NCBI RefSeq assembly: GCF_021155765.1
Contig: NC_060112.1
Coordinates: forward strand, 10,974,001-11,038,000
Length of the DNA: 64,000 nucleotides
Direction: 5' to 3'
DNA from: Diprion similis
Lineage: Eukaryota; Arthropoda; Insecta; Hymenoptera; Diprionidae
The position numbers and the translations under genes are program-made. Positions 51,010 to 64,000 of this stretch are shown here, one piece after another. The notes beneath the pieces are model-generated. The model saw nothing but the letters and a program-made list of their open reading frames with translations, searched no databases and was not told where the DNA came from. Positions within the stretch are counted from its first letter, which is position 1. Each line of letters begins with the position of its first letter.

Positions 51010-54000
51010 ATGAAGCGTGTAGCGGTTATTTTCTGCGCGGTCTTTTCCGTCGCTCTTGCAGCTGAAGAAGTGGAAATACGTACGTTTTCACTAGTTACTA
51101 CTTATACTATTACTTGTTTGTCATTCTGAAGTCTATTGTCATTTCACCAAGGAACAGCAGTTCGCACTTCGTTCCCATAAGCATTTGATGTTACTCATGA
51201 CGTTACGATGAGCAAATCGTCTCCTTAATTACGGTGAATTATCGCAAATTTGCGAAATTCATAATTACTCTGTTTCGTTTGTCTAATTTTTTCTATTCAT
51301 CCAAATATCAGATAACTCTTGAATTCGCGCACGTTAGGTGTAATACTAAGTGTGGACGAAACAGTTTTATTCTTCCAACGTTTGCCATTTGCACGCAGAT
51401 TATTTTATTACTTTTAGATATGTATTTTCTGCGTATTAGCTGAACTTTAGGGCTTAAGTTCGAGGTACGACGTAGCTTGAAAAATGTATCGTACGTTTGG
51501 GGAAAAAGGGAATATTTGGCTGTTGCACTCGTGGAATTTGGCGACCAGCGATTTTTATTACATTAAGTTTTTTCCATCAAAAGACACTCTACGCCGATAT
51601 GAGACTTACGAAAGCTTTTGTTCTCGAAATACGAATCTCAGATTAAAAAAAACAATATATTTTAAAATCATCCATTTTTCGTTTTCGTCAAAACCCTAAA
51701 AATTTTGTTAATTTTTTGCTCCTTCATAATTTCACAAGTACAAAGCAAAGATTTCAAAACCCCAGAATAATTGGTTGAGTAATATTTTATTCTGACAATA
51801 TTAAAATCTATTTCCTAGGATGCAATAATACTTCCTACTGTTTTCCAAACTTGCGGAGCATTTAGTGAAAGTGAAAAAATTTGGTAAAAATCGGCAATTG
51901 TCAAGTTCCACGAATGATCGGATGTAATCGAAATGCATTTCCTTTAGTTTCATCATTTTTCAACAGCATCATATTCCAGTGCAAAAAAATGAGCGACCTC
52001 ATATCGACGAGATATAATGTTTCTTACTGGAATCGTTTAAACAGATGAAATTAGAAAGCAAACTAGACAAGTCTAGATTATTCACGTGTACGGATTCTAT
52101 CAATGTTCGCATCTTCTTAACTAAGAAGTTTTATACTTCAAGGCGTATCATCAAAGATGAAAACAGGACGAACACTAATCCAAGAATCCCATGCAATAAA
52201 GATGGGATCAGAGGTTGCACGGTAAATTTGGAATTGCATAATGCGTGCGTTGACTAATCAGGAGTATAATTGTTCCTCGTAACAGGCAGGTTTTTAGTGT
52301 ATCTAAGTGAAGAATTATAAAAATTTAAGTGGTCGAAGCCTTGAACTGAAAATCGCTGAAGGACATCCAGGATGTATAATTAGACATTGGACTATCAATC
52401 TAGGTATATATTAACTGTGAATGTCCCTCGACTGGTTTGGGACGAGCGAAGGATTGTGATAATTGGTTCAGGGTTGGATAAATTCTTGCCAATAATCGCT
52501 GATTCTGATTGTCATCATATCGGCTCAATGGAGCATGCACTGTTGTTAATTAAGAAGAAACAAAAACTAGTCTATTTTAAAAACTGAGACAATTTCACGA
52601 TTTTGAAGCAGTTAAAATTTTTAACATATGTTGCTTTGGTGTTTTTTGTTAATTGTCTTTGAACTTCTGGTGTAGCGTTCATAATCACAAGTATAAAAAC
52701 TTCCTCTTCACAATCGGTCTATATTTCAATAAATATCAAATACCTGATGAAATAGCAGAGAAACGGAAGACCTTGGTGAAGATTCCATAAATAATGAATA
52801 TGCTTACTATACCTGATTATGTATAAATATTACATATTTGTTCATGCTGCACGGCCAGGGACGACATGGCGGCTGTTTTTTTCTTGCAATCGCCACTTAT
52901 CTAATTCACGTTGCGATTATATCAATTCAATTTCCATTCTCGCTGCAGCAGGTATTTTATTTCTACGTACATCTAATCGGAGAGTGACATTATAGTGACG
53001 AGAGTCGTGATTATAGAATCAGTGGATTCATGAAAAATAACGCATTCCGTATTGCTCAATAAAGACCACGTGTCAGGCATTTTGAAATTAAAGTAAATAG
53101 CTTCACGTGCAGATAATCTGAGAAACAAACGGATTACATATAATTTTGTAATCAGTCCAGAGATATAAAGAAGAGATAAACTAGAATGTTTTGAACTGCA
53201 ACGTCGCGAGCCAAAGCCCCAGAACAGGTTTCAGTGTGTTTTTTCACAACTAAACAACACGAAGTACAAAGTTCAAGTTCGAAACGTGCCGAGGCCACGA
53301 GGTTTGCGACGTAGAACCGGTAAAAAAAACTTTCGGTTTAATGTTATACGGGTTAATTAATTCAGTCAGGCTTTGCTGCTCATCGGAAACGTCACTGCAG
53401 TTTTTATATAACGTCTAATACGCTTGATTGTGTAAATTATTGCAAGTCAGCACCACGTTTATGTTCGTCAAGTTTTTTCTAAAGTAAACTTCTACTTCTT
53501 TAAAATAATTATTATTTCTTCAATGCTTTTAGCAAAGTACCTGAAGCTCTGCAGCAGGAAATCACAAGACGTCGACGGGTGTCTTAAGAACGCGATTCAA
53601 GATGCTATTCCCAAATTCGCCAAAGGTAAGTCGAGAGGGGATCTCATATTCAACATTAGTGAAACCAATTTGAGTTATTCTTACTAGTTTAGTTGATAAT
53701 ATTTATGACTTGTAAGCCGCAAAGCTATAGTGTAATGAAGATGAAAAAAAACGAAGTGTAACAAGTTTTGGCCAGATTTTTAGGCGCAGAATTTCGATAT
53801 GTCTGGTGTACTCTAATCGTAGGATATGAAAATCCTCCGATTCTTATACCTCAACGCATTTCGGTTTCTGAAAAACATGTTCATCAATTTTATTATGTTC
53901 GAATTGATGTATCGTCTTCGAATTTTTAACCCTTCTTGTCTTCGAAATTTTTTTTGACCTAATTTCATTTTTTCATGCAAGCAAGTCAGGTAATTCCGAG

Positions 54001-56315
54001 TATGAAATCCATTTTACGGTATATTCTCGGAAGCAATTTAGAAAACCATGTTTTTCAGATATTTTCAATCTTGAATATGCGAAGGAAATAAAAATACATT
54101 GTTTTTATTTTTTGTTTGAAAAAGTATACATTATGGAGTATATTCTGTGATTTTTAGAGCGTTAAACAAAATGGGATCATGGTTAAATGGGCATAAATAT
54201 TTCCGGTATATACATACGGAATTATTCAGAGAATTCGAAATCCTTGGAATCATCGATTTGATTGTGATCTTATTTTCAAAGTATTCTGAAAATTTCAAAA
54301 TACTTCCCAAAATCTATACACTTTCACATAAAAACTGATAACAATTCGTTTTTCATCCCGTTCGCGTATACAGGACTGAAAATATCCAAAAGATGGAGTT
54401 TTTGAGAATTCCTGAAGATCTAATTCGGAACGAGATATTGGGTTATATTTTTTTGTTAACTACAGGATTTGCTAACAATATGAAACATAAAATCGATTAA
54501 TGTATTTCGCATAAAAGATTAGGCCTGAAAATTTGAAGGATTTTCATGTCTCAGTACGTAATGTAACGTTTCCAAATCGTCGTCGGATCAAAGTTTTTGA
54601 TTACTATTATTGTAATTGTACGTTACGAAAAACTTTGCCTATGGCTTTCCGGTTGAAACATTTTGTTTAAAAATCATCTTTTTGTAAACTAGGCGTACCT
54701 GAGTTGGGTATCCCGGTACTGGATCCATACTACGTTGCTACGGATGAGATTTCGTACAACAATGGGTTGATGCAAGGAAAATTGCTGATGAAGGAGGTGA
54801 ACGCGTACGGAACATCGAGGGCGAAGATCTTGAAAGTGATATCGACGTTCTCCGAGGACAGGCAACGGTTGGAAGTGGATGTCTTGTTCCCGAAAATTCT
54901 TGTCGATGGCGAGTACAAGGCCGAAGGTCATCTGAACGACTTCAAAGTTGGAGGAAAAGGTCAGTATTTTATAGGAATTATTACTGAACAGAAATATTTC
55001 AATTCATCTCAGCTTCCAAATTTTATTTCAATTTGTAATTATTATTTTTACAAATTTTTACTCACCCAAACTCTTGTTCAATTAACGTAGCACAATTTTA
55101 CCTGGATTAAGCAATTAAAATATCAAGTTCCATTTGCCTTTTGTCAGACAAACAAGAAGTAATCAATCTAATTAAATAAATTTTTAGGCAAATCCCTCAG
55201 TATCAGTTATCAGTTTCGAATCAGTATAATTTATCGATTCAATTGACTATTTTCTCACATTGATGTGAACATGAAAATCCTGAATCGGCTTATTTCACTA
55301 TTATTTCATAGTTGTAGCTGTTTTCTGTACTCAAGGCTTTACTGAAATTCAGATTATCGTCATATTGATACTTACTTTCACCAGTGAGAATTCTGTATGA
55401 TTTTGTATTATTACTATTATCGGTGCATTAGTTGTTTTATTCATTGTTGGTCGTTTACCGCCGTGCGGGAATTTAAATTGTACTTTCTAATCCATTTGAC
55501 TCTCGACGCTTTATTATAACATTGATTATTATAACAACGTTCAAATAATAAAATTCGAAAGATCAGAATTAATGCCAATATTTACGTAAAACTAGATTGA
55601 ACGGTCAGGCGTTACTCTGACATAAAGATAAACGAAAGCTTCGCTTCAATTTGCGTAAAAACATGTAGAGCAGTAAATTTGAAAATGTATACGAGACGTT
55701 CATGACACTGTCACATTTGTTCGAAAACATTGTATCCAACATTTCGTGATATCAATCAGGTTTCTTCAACGTGAGCATGGAGGGAATCAGAACCGTGTGG
55801 GACATCACCGGACGAATCGAGAACGACAGATGGGTCGTTGAGCACTTCATGGTTCTACCGGAAGTCGAGAAAATGAAGGTCTACTTCGACGATCTCTTCA
55901 ACGGTGACGAGAGTCTCAGTAAGTATTATACCTACGTATAATTGTTAAAAAATGTTATCACGTCGTTTTCGCAACGTAAGGCGAAGCGATTCACGTAAAG
56001 AAAGTATGATATGTCAAATAAATCAAACACGAAGATATGAAATGAATTGTTGACCGGAAATTCGATTTATATTAACAGAAGACAGCGTGATTTGGAATAC
56101 CAAGAGATAAAATCTCACAAAGTCTTGCTTATTGTAAACTCACGACCTCTGCTTATTAATTTTCAGATAACATAGCTCGCACGTTCATCAACGAGTACTG
56201 GCCCCTCTTCTACAGGGAGTTGTTGCCCATTGCTAGTGCTCAGTGGGACAAGATGCTGACGGACTTCGCCAACAGCGTGTTTTCCAAATTGTCGTACTCC
56301 AAGCTCTTCGCCTAA
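51010..56315 (+). CDS. Takeout/haemolymph JHBP-domain secreted protein 1 (complete, five exons)
   Basis: Family members are secreted TULIP-fold carriers of hydrophobic ligands such as juvenile hormone, acting in haemolymph or sensory tissue; the ligand here is unknown. Exons are 51010-51079, 53533-53625, 54693-54959, 55760-55918 and 56167-56315, totalling 738 nt and 245 residues. All introns are phase 1. An N-terminal signal peptide, MKRVAVIFCAVFSVALAA, is evident. The family's N-terminal disulphide pair is C30 and C40 (CSRKSQDVDGC), followed by GVPELGIPVLDP and GLMQGKLLMKEVNAYG. The C-terminal block WPLFYRELLPIASAQWDKML is typical of the family. No other cysteine occurs in the mature chain. 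It has a TATA promoter and an AATAAA at 56582. It converges on a paralogue at 58250-60935. Confidence 0.94.
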
Positions 56316-58249
56316 TTTCGTGGAATTAGAATTAGGAAAGAAAGTGTGCGCGACATTTTCGCCTAAGATCCTCTGATAGCTGAGCAATTGTTCCGTTATG
56401 GAATTCGAGGCGTTAGATTCGGGCAAAAAATGTAGAGTGTAGAAAAATATGAATTTTACGTTTCTACACTTACACTAATTCTTACCATGATGGATTAGTG
56501 CCTAAATTCCGTACAGGCAGCTATTATTCTGTTCCAAAAATTTAATTACATATTAGATATACGTTTTGTTGATAATAAGAAAATAAAATCTCGTAAAAAT
56601 TATACAGCGGTGACTTGTTACTTATATCCTTCCAATGCTGTTAGTTTTATATAAAAATGCTGAATTTTCCTAGTTATTGCTTTGTTGGACCACCATCCAA
56701 TTATCGCAAGAGTTATAAGAAGATATAACACGAGTGACCATAATTTAAAAAAATTGTGAAACATTAGATTTGTACGTCACAGCTACTAAGCTTACTTTCA
56801 TTTTGCACGTATACCTATATTTTAACGAAAATGTTTTTTAGTACGAGGAACGCTAATGTAAAGCAAATTTTCGATAACGTAGTTCACTTTTTTTTTTATA
56901 AACAATCGTTTATGTCTATATAGCGACTAACAATAACCTATGACTAGACTATCGATAAAAGTTTTAACCAAAAACAGTTTGATTCATAATTTTCCGTAAA
57001 ACTGGTCTTATACATTTCTTTTCATCTCTAATATACTTACCGAAATTTTTATGGCTTGCTGTCGTCACTTGGTTTCTCGTATACTGCGATAGAATGTTTC
57101 ACTCACATTTATATCGGTCATTTTGAAGATAGAAGAAAAATGTATGCAGTCATTTTCATAAAAATTTGGATGGCAAAAATTGTCGATTTAGAATTTTTTT
57201 TCGATACGATTTTGTGCATTTTACCTGCTGTGGTGGTATTAAAAATCAAACTATTTACAATAAAAAAGAAAAGTAGACATTCACGATATACAAGTAGAAG
57301 TCTTCAGAGACGCTGTCAAACTTCAGCGATTACTTGTTGAAAAATGATCAACTAGTATGAAAACGTAAGTAATGTGACTTTACTGACTCTGGTATTATAC
57401 TGCAATATATATGAGAAAATGATATGAGATATCTTCATTTGGGAGGTTGCGACAACGTAAAAAATGTCGAAGCTGTAATTTTCTCAATGTTTGCAACGTG
57501 AAACGAAGAAGTCTTACACCATCGCTTCGCTATTCAATGCAACTGCTTCTGTAATCTGCGGGTTACAATTGCCGTCTGGTAATTATATACCACATTGTTA
57601 CAGCATGGAATAAGTAATCCAGCTTGGGAAATGGAAAATAATAATTATCCAGAATGGCAGGCGTGGTGTGCTACTATAATACGCAATATAGGTATAACAA
57701 ACCGCCGCTGACAATAATTTAATCACGTATTCAATTTATTATTACACGAGAAACTATTACAAAATAAAATAAACAATTATGTGCGTAGGTTCTACTGAAT
57801 AGATTTAACTCGAAAAAACAATAATACATCGAAAAATAATCAAATTTGGAATACCGATTATAATTATTAATACTTCATTGTGAAATAACTATCACGAGAA
57901 TTCTCTATATTGGTATAAGATTAAGAAAGATGATAGCTGATCTGCGGATATTATACTCAAGGTGCCTAACTTTCATTGAGAATATTTCACTCATAATACG
58001 GTGTATATAAGATATATGGAAGTGACGCGAATTAGAAAGTACAGTTTAAAAGAAACGATCGCTCTCTCACGCGCATGCAAGACTCTTCTTGTCTGCGATC
58101 GAACGTAAGAATTAATGGCCGTGAAGGGTGATCGATAGGAAAGATTCGGCAATTCTCTTGCGAAAAGAAAGGCTCTGGAATTCTACATTTATATACCTAC
58201 TAATCGCATGTTGCTGATTGTTGGGTCCAAATCAGGTCTCTTTATCAAT
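56316..58249. other. 3' UTR and intergenic region between convergent takeout-like genes
   Basis: The first 270 bp are the probable 3' UTR of the plus-strand gene. The rest is AT-rich with no recognisable exon. A TTTATT at 57735-57740 could be the polyadenylation signal of the minus-strand paralogue, about 510 bp past its stop. Confidence 0.6.
56582..56587 (+). terminator. Polyadenylation signal AATAAA of takeout-like gene 1
   Basis: Located 267 bp after the stop codon and followed by a GT-rich stretch (GGTGACTTGTTACTT), the expected downstream element. Confidence 0.65.
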
Positions 58250-58991
58250 TTACGGGCTAAGGAAGGATTCAACAGGCACGTGAAGAAGGAGCTGGTTAAC
58301 GATCCGGGAGAAGAGTATCACAAGTTCCTTTTTCAGCTGCGGTTCCATCGCCTTGAGTACCTCCTGACCGTTTTCTCGCAAGAAGAGATTGATAGCTTCG
58401 GCTGAAACGCGGAAATGAACAGCGGAATTAACAATATTCCGTCTCATTGAATCACGTCGTTTTTCCAAGATAAAACGACTGAAGAAGTAAAGGAGCTCGA
58501 TGTTTTTGGGTTGGGTTATATTTTCACCTCCATTCTCCGCGTGACATAACCTCGTTCACCGACAAGTAGGACGGGCAGAAAATTAAAGATGTGTAAAAAT
58601 AAAAATGAAAAATTAACTGTCTGTTTTATCGACTGTTACAAAATCGTCTACAGAGGACAATAGTGATTGCAGAAATCTGGGACAATCAAACATTCATAGG
58701 GTGAAAACTTCCAAGTGGCAAGAACGGAATATTTTGGGGATAATCTAGAGAAGTTCGTTCCTTTTTGCAAAGTTATTTTCAGACTCTTTTTTTTTATCTT
58801 CGTTAAATTTTGAATCATCGTTATTTTAGATTGTATAGGAACAAGATATGTGGGGAATTCCATACTAGTTCTCTAAAATTAAGTACAAAAAAAGGGCAGC
58901 AGGGAGACTCAGGGCTCGAAATAAGAATCTGAAAAAATTGGGGATTTGTTTTTTTTTTTGTATTTAAGGATCTATGACCATCCAACATTCC

Positions 58992-59024
<33 letters not shown>

Positions 59025-60935
59025 AATTTAAAGACCACCCTACTAGATATATTACCAAACCCAAAAACATCCAGCTTTATCACTTATATCACCGTATTTC
59101 ACGGTAATTAATTCAAGTACGCGACTCACTCAGAATTCGGTTGTTGTTGAAGATCTTGTCGACTTTCAGATCGATTTCCTTAACGGCCAATTCGATCTCC
59201 AGCGTCTCGACGTGGAGGTACGTCCCACCCTCGTGATAGCTGGTGCTGACAGTGCCCTTGACGATGGCGCGAACGTCGTCGAACCGACCGTGGAAAGTGC
59301 CGTTACCACTTGCCGGGAGAATTATCAAAACTCCGGAGCTGTAATTAGTTGCCGTATTTCTGTTGTGCAACGAACTCTCACTTGCGTTAGAGGAAACAGC
59401 CGTTCGTGAGGTAGGTAACGGCGATCAACGCTCCCGTCGTTGATACTCACACCAAGAAATCACGTGTGGATGCGAAATTGGCAAAAAATTTCAAACGTTA
59501 CGTCGAGATTGAAAAACATTCGAAAGCAATTTTGGTTCGTGATAATTGTAACCATGATTTATGGAGTCGATTAACCCTTTGTGCATATCCTGGATTATTT
59601 TGACCTGGACCAATTTCTCATTAAATGCTTACTTTTCCATTACCGAGAATTTTTAGTAATTATAAAAAAAAATTTGATTCTATATATTCCGTGTTTCAAT
59701 TTTGCAGACATATTAAAGAATGTTTAAAGTATATCTCTGGATTTTTTAACTAAAATCCGACCAAAGGGTTGGTAATTACAGGTGGATGAAGCACTATCCG
59801 GGTCAAATTGACTCGGTGTGTCAATAAGGAGGGTTAAGCGGCTTTAATTTCACTTAACCTCGCGGTTATGAATATGCGAACGATTACGATATACTATACT
59901 TTAAATTATGCCTGCTTTGCATTGAAAGTTACATTTGATTTGGCCCAAAATTGTTATTATTGTTCATTTCATAACCCTTGAATTCTCCTCTTCAATCCAT
60001 GCGCGTGAAATTTTCTTCCAAGGTTGGAACCTACGCTATAGTTATAGTTTCTTCACGCTGAATCAAATTTCCATTCGCATGTATCGTCTTTCAGTGTTCA
60101 TTGATTTCTTTTTCCGCATTGTTTTTGAAATTAATTATGAAATTTGATTTAATTTCGAAAAAAGTTGCGAAAATTTTAAGGAATTTGTTTTATCGTCCGA
60201 ATTAGACTATTTTCATTTCATTTAATTACGAGAGAAGTGAAACCAACGTTTTCAACCTTGAGGCAATGAAATTAGAGTTATATTATAGAGAATAGTTTTA
60301 ACCTGGAGTAATGAGCGTCCATAACGAGGGCTGGAATCTCGATTAGTGCCTCGAAGGGTGATCCGAGCTTGATATCGAAGACGGTGAAGTTACTGGCACC
60401 CAAAACGTCCATTTCTTGAAGTTGTATTTTGTACCCATTACGACCACCAGTGAGCGACAATATTAGCTCCTCAATCTGTATTGAAAATGGAACGTCAGTG
60501 AAAAATCAAGGGTGATCATTTTCACGAAATCATTAAGCATCAGTTTTGCTGTCAGTGTCCTTCGCCCAAACTGGCATTGCCATGATTCGTCTTAGGATCC
60601 TTTGTCGCGTCACTGTCCATAATAAAAATGACGCGGCTGCGAAATAGTTAATGTTTGGTGCAAGACTCACTCGAAAAGGCTCGACTGGAGGCAGCTTGAT
60701 CTCAGGTATTCCGTCCCGAAGATAGGGTCTCAAGTGATGAAGAGCGTCTATGAGGCATTTCTTGAGTTTCGGATCTTTTTTGGAGCACTGTTTCACGTAG
60801 GGTCCTAAAGAAAGTCGACTCGGTTGATAGCGATTCGGGATCACGTAGTTGATCGATTTACTTACGTTTCTCGTCTACCCCTAAGGCAAGAACAGTCGTC
60901 AACGCCAGGAGGAAGCAGGCGATTACACGTTTCAT
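58250..60935 (-). CDS. Takeout/haemolymph JHBP-domain secreted protein 2 (complete, five exons)
   Basis: Paralogue of the gene at 51010-56315 in convergent orientation. Exons, right to left: 60866-60935, 60671-60804, 60303-60475, 59130-59338 and 58250-58401. They total 738 nt and 245 residues, the same as gene 1. Signal peptide MKRVIACFLLALTTVLA; cysteine pair C30 and C40 (CSKKDPKLKKC) at the same positions as in gene 1; then DGIPEIKLPPVEPF, LQEMDVLGASNFTVFDIKLG, LPASGNGTFHGRFDDVRA and the C-terminal LKKELVILFSRIVNQLLLHV. The first intron (after 70 coding nt) and the last intron (phase 1) match gene 1; the two middle introns fall at different places. No TATA box is visible upstream. A piggyBac-like MITE sits in the intron between exons 3 and 4. 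Confidence 0.94.
58996..59023. repeat. Poly(A) tract, 28 bases
   Basis: Uninterrupted A run in the last intron of takeout-like gene 2. It reads as poly(T) on the transcribed strand and lies about 107 bp downstream of the donor of exon 4, so it is not obviously part of a splice acceptor. Confidence 0.9.
59571..59837. mobile_element. piggyBac-like MITE in a takeout-like intron
   Basis: Starts TTAACCCTTTGTG and ends GGAGGGTTAA, so it has TTAA target duplications and CCCT/AGGG termini, the signature of piggyBac-superfamily elements. Subterminal TTTTGACC and GGGTCAAA are also inverted relative to each other. About 267 bp, no coding capacity. It is inserted in the roughly 960-bp intron between exons 3 and 4 of the gene. 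Confidence 0.7.
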
Positions 60936-63076
60936 TTGGTCCAACTTATTTGACTTGCACTATTTCAATCCCTGAACCCACGAGAGGTTGTCACAGTTAG
61001 TCCTTCGGATAACAAGTGAGTGTAATCACGTCTCGTTGCTATTCAAGTATGGATTGTTCCTAAACGTAGCACTGCTGGAAGACTGAAGTCGTGGGGGCAT
61101 TGGCAGATGCAGTTTACCGGATACTTTCACTGTTACTGCGAACGCCGATGTCCGCTCCCAGCTCGTCTGATACCCTGGACAGGGGTAATAGCACCTGCTG
61201 GTTCCTCGTCTCCTTCAAGGAATACTCCATCGAATCAATTTTTCGAGATGCTGATCAATCAGGGGTTAATTATACGTTTGAAAGAATACACAACCGAAAC
61301 TTTGTCGATATATAGTTGTAAAACGCATTTTAATTCGCATCTTTAACGATACTTTTTAGTTCATGTAGCTTGCAGTTTAATACACTTGATAACGTCCGTT
61401 TGTGCATCAAGAAACTGACTAATTTGCTCAGTCATTGAATGTCGAAGATCACTTGTTGGTGCAGAATTACTCTCAGAATCATCTCTCTCTGATTTTAATA
61501 ATAAGATTATTTTCTTGCAGGCTACATATAATATTAAAATTGTAGAATCTTTGAGGTGGAATTTGAAGATTTCAATAACCATCAATACATTTTATTTTAC
61601 TCGTTAAGTGTTATAGTCTTCATTTAAATTCAAGCACTCGTAAAAACTGAACCGAAAGTTTCGAGAATACATAATATTACATCATTTTACAACCAGAAAT
61701 CAATTTCAGAATTGAATTTACCATAGTTAAGTATAGGACACTTTAAGCTAGTGAACGATCTATACGTTATGCGCGCATAATTTCTCTTCACGTTTTTTTA
61801 TCGTTTTAGACGTCCTGATCACGATTATGGGACTGGTTGCAAAAATGACTGTAAATTTTACTTTCAACACTGTGTCTAACCTAAAATTGATTGAGGATGT
61901 TGGGATAAGTAACTTTTGTGAAAATATTGTACAGGAAAATTAAGATAAGCTAAATTCACCTGAATTTATGCAATTCACGGTAGATTGGTACCATAATCCA
62001 CCTGCATTTTGGTAACTAAGAGTACATTTTATAAATTGTTTACGTGACGATAATTCTGTTATGTAATTTATAGCCTGACCTCTTGTCACTATTGCGAAAA
62101 TTTTGTTCAATTTAATTGACATACCATTTGTTCGTTGAACTCCTTTGGTTTCCCCACTCAGGATAAAATGTTGCCCATATTCTACGACCAGGTGCAAAAG
62201 CAAAAAATCTTGGTAATTGTAGGTATTATGATGTCAGCGAAACTGTAACACCTATGTAATACACGTACATCGCATAAACGGATCGAATGGAAAGTATGCG
62301 TGTATACGTAATATAAGGAATATATTATGACGCAAGATTCCGCCTTATACCAGATCAGATTCGGAGGCAATGCGGTGCATTGTTACGAAAGTTTCACTTT
62401 AAAAAAATACGCTCCTTAATGACGAATTTTCATCATCTTCTGATGTTCATTCAACTTCGTTCTCTGAGGTTGCTGCAAAACCTTTTGAACTTGATTCGAG
62501 GTTAAGAAATACACAGATTTGAAAGAATTTCATTTTTGTTCGGAGTTCAATTTCTGAACTCACGTTTTTTTTTTTTTTTTTTGCTAAATTGAAGCTTGCC
62601 TCCAAATTTTAATCGATGTGACGCAGTATTCATATAGATACAGCACATAATACTCCCAAATATGGACATTTTCAAGATGTTTGGATCGTATAGATATGTT
62701 TTCTTAGGCAGGTATGTAAGCCTCAAGATATTTCGCTATTGAGAAAATTTTGCATACTTGATAAATCTTGTGGCATCTTGATTAATGCAGGTGAAACAGC
62801 AGAGTCAATTCTGTCAGATCGATATGATTTGATGATTTTCAACCCTAAAATCACGAGCAATTTGTCTCTTCCTAGTTTTGTAGCTTGATTATTTAAGAGA
62901 ATTGTCGCGCTTAAGGATTTGAAAATAGTAAAACCAATTTTCAGTGGCAATGGTAATTGAAAATTTTCAGTCTGAACATATATGTTATAAAAGTTTTGTA
63001 AAATAATTTAATAACAGGGTAAAACAAAGACATTATTCGACCAATCACAAATTGCAATATTTAGCTGAAACTTACA

Positions 63077-63114
<38 letters not shown>

Positions 63115-63760
63115 AACAATTTTCTACACTTTCACAGTGCCACTCTCTTTTATTTGTGAAGACATTCAGAATTCCGAAATGTGAAAATCTTCTTCCAAGT
63201 GGCAATAAACTTTACGTAATTTGAAATTTGTAGTTTTGGAATTAATTATTGATACGACCCTCATGTTTATTAAACATATATTCTGCAGCGCCGCGGCAAC
63301 ATTCGACTTAACACCGACTGTACGCCAGTTTCCAGATTTGCCTTTTCAACTCTTGGAACTTGCCTTTTTATAGAGCAGCATTTGAGCTTGACCAAGACTG
63401 TGCAAACCTGTTTCTCGCTGGAAAAATTTCTCTTCGAAGTCTGATGATACATAATAATTTTCACTACGAACTACATAAAAACTTCTCGGCAAATCTTCTG
63501 CAATACTTTACAACAACTCGTTCACATTTCCGTACCTACAGTTAATTTTTAACCAGACCTTGACAGACAATTATCTCCGCAAATATCGTTCGCGACTGAT
63601 GACGGAGTAATTTGTATCTGTTTTTAGCTGAAAACCCGTCGCAAAAAAAGTGTGCGGAGAAATTTGCGCGTCAATTTTTTTGCCACTTAAATTTCGCACA
63701 CGCATAGAGATCGTGATTATCCTCTTGTCAGAATCAACAGTGAGCCGAACACGTGTTTGA
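60936..63760. other. Upstream and intergenic region
   Basis: The first few hundred bases are the presumed promoter of takeout-like gene 2. A GC-richer patch at about 61085-61275 has open frames in several phases on both strands (minus: MEYSLKETRNQQVLL; plus: DTFTVTANADVRS), but no recognisable protein or splice pattern. It may be an exon or repeat fossil. The remainder is AT-rich with poly(T) at 62565-62582 and (AT)17 at 63079-63112. Confidence 0.5.
63079..63112. repeat. (AT)17 microsatellite
   Basis: Pure AT dinucleotide run. Confidence 0.9.
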
Positions 63761-63763
63761 CTT

Positions 63764-63772
63764 TATATAAAG
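63764..63772 (+). promoter_or_regulatory. TATA box of a probable gene at the right edge
   Basis: TATATAAAG is identical in its core to the TATA box of takeout-like gene 1, and is followed by GC-richer leader-like DNA. The first ATG is at 63903 (MKIFPPLLEG), whose frame closes after 17 codons unless a splice near 63929 (GAGG|GTGCAT) is used. The gene, if real, extends beyond the window. No product can be named. Confidence 0.4.
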
Positions 63773-64000
63773 CCTAGGACTTTCTCGTGTCGTTTTTGTC
63801 CGCTCCCAGAAGGATTGCATCTGATTGGCCTGTTCGGCGGTCTGATTCGTCTACGCCTTTCAGTCTGTCCCGAGTCGCTATTCGACAACACCAGCGGCTA
63901 GGATGAAAATTTTCCCACCTCTTCTAGAGGGTGCATGCAGGGAAAATTTAGTCTGAATTTGGTTTTCGGTACCTCGTTTCCGTCAACCGGTCCTTGACGA

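Noticed and set aside
58648-58863. 71-codon minus-strand frame in the last intron of takeout-like gene 2
   Set aside because: It lies inside an intron bounded by consistent splice sites, is AT-driven and has no similarity.

Overview
This is nuclear DNA of an animal, almost certainly an insect. It is AT-rich, with large introns, GT-AG splice sites, TATA-type promoters, polyglutamine tracts, microsatellites and several small foldback DNA transposons. The gene set (pumilio with an insect-type N-terminus, an activator E2F, archease and two secreted takeout/JHBP-type proteins) fits an insect. Hymenoptera is my best guess, but the sequence does not prove it. All exon models were built by hand from both strands and have not been checked against transcripts or databases.

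Layout. Positions 1 to about 21,800 contain no exon I can identify. I read this as the long first part of the pumilio intron or intergenic DNA. It carries long hairpins (538-681, 3796-3965), a small repeat family (4960-5195, 13455-13662), GC-rich promoter-like islands (about 6480, 7500, 11505, 16560-17720) and one possible alternative first coding exon (16805-16867, minus). Four N-terminal coding exons of pumilio lie at 21803-25237 on the minus strand; the rest of that gene lies off the left edge. Upstream of it on the same strand is a complete seven-exon E2F gene (30282-38067), followed by a complete four-exon archease gene (40961-42959). Next comes a 7 kb stretch (42,960-50,950) with several foldback elements and weak minus-strand exon candidates that I cannot name. 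The right end holds two complete takeout/JHBP-family genes in convergent orientation (51010-56315 plus, 58250-60935 minus), both encoding 245 residues. A TATA box at 63764 suggests that another plus-strand gene starts at the right edge.

How the genes relate. Pumilio (mRNA repressor), E2F (cell-cycle transcription factor) and archease (tRNA-ligase cofactor) are housekeeping or developmental regulators, read in the same direction from separate GC-rich promoters. The E2F promoter has two exact E2F consensus sites, consistent with autoregulation. The two takeout-like genes are a separate pair of secreted, probably ligand-binding proteins and have no evident link to the other three.
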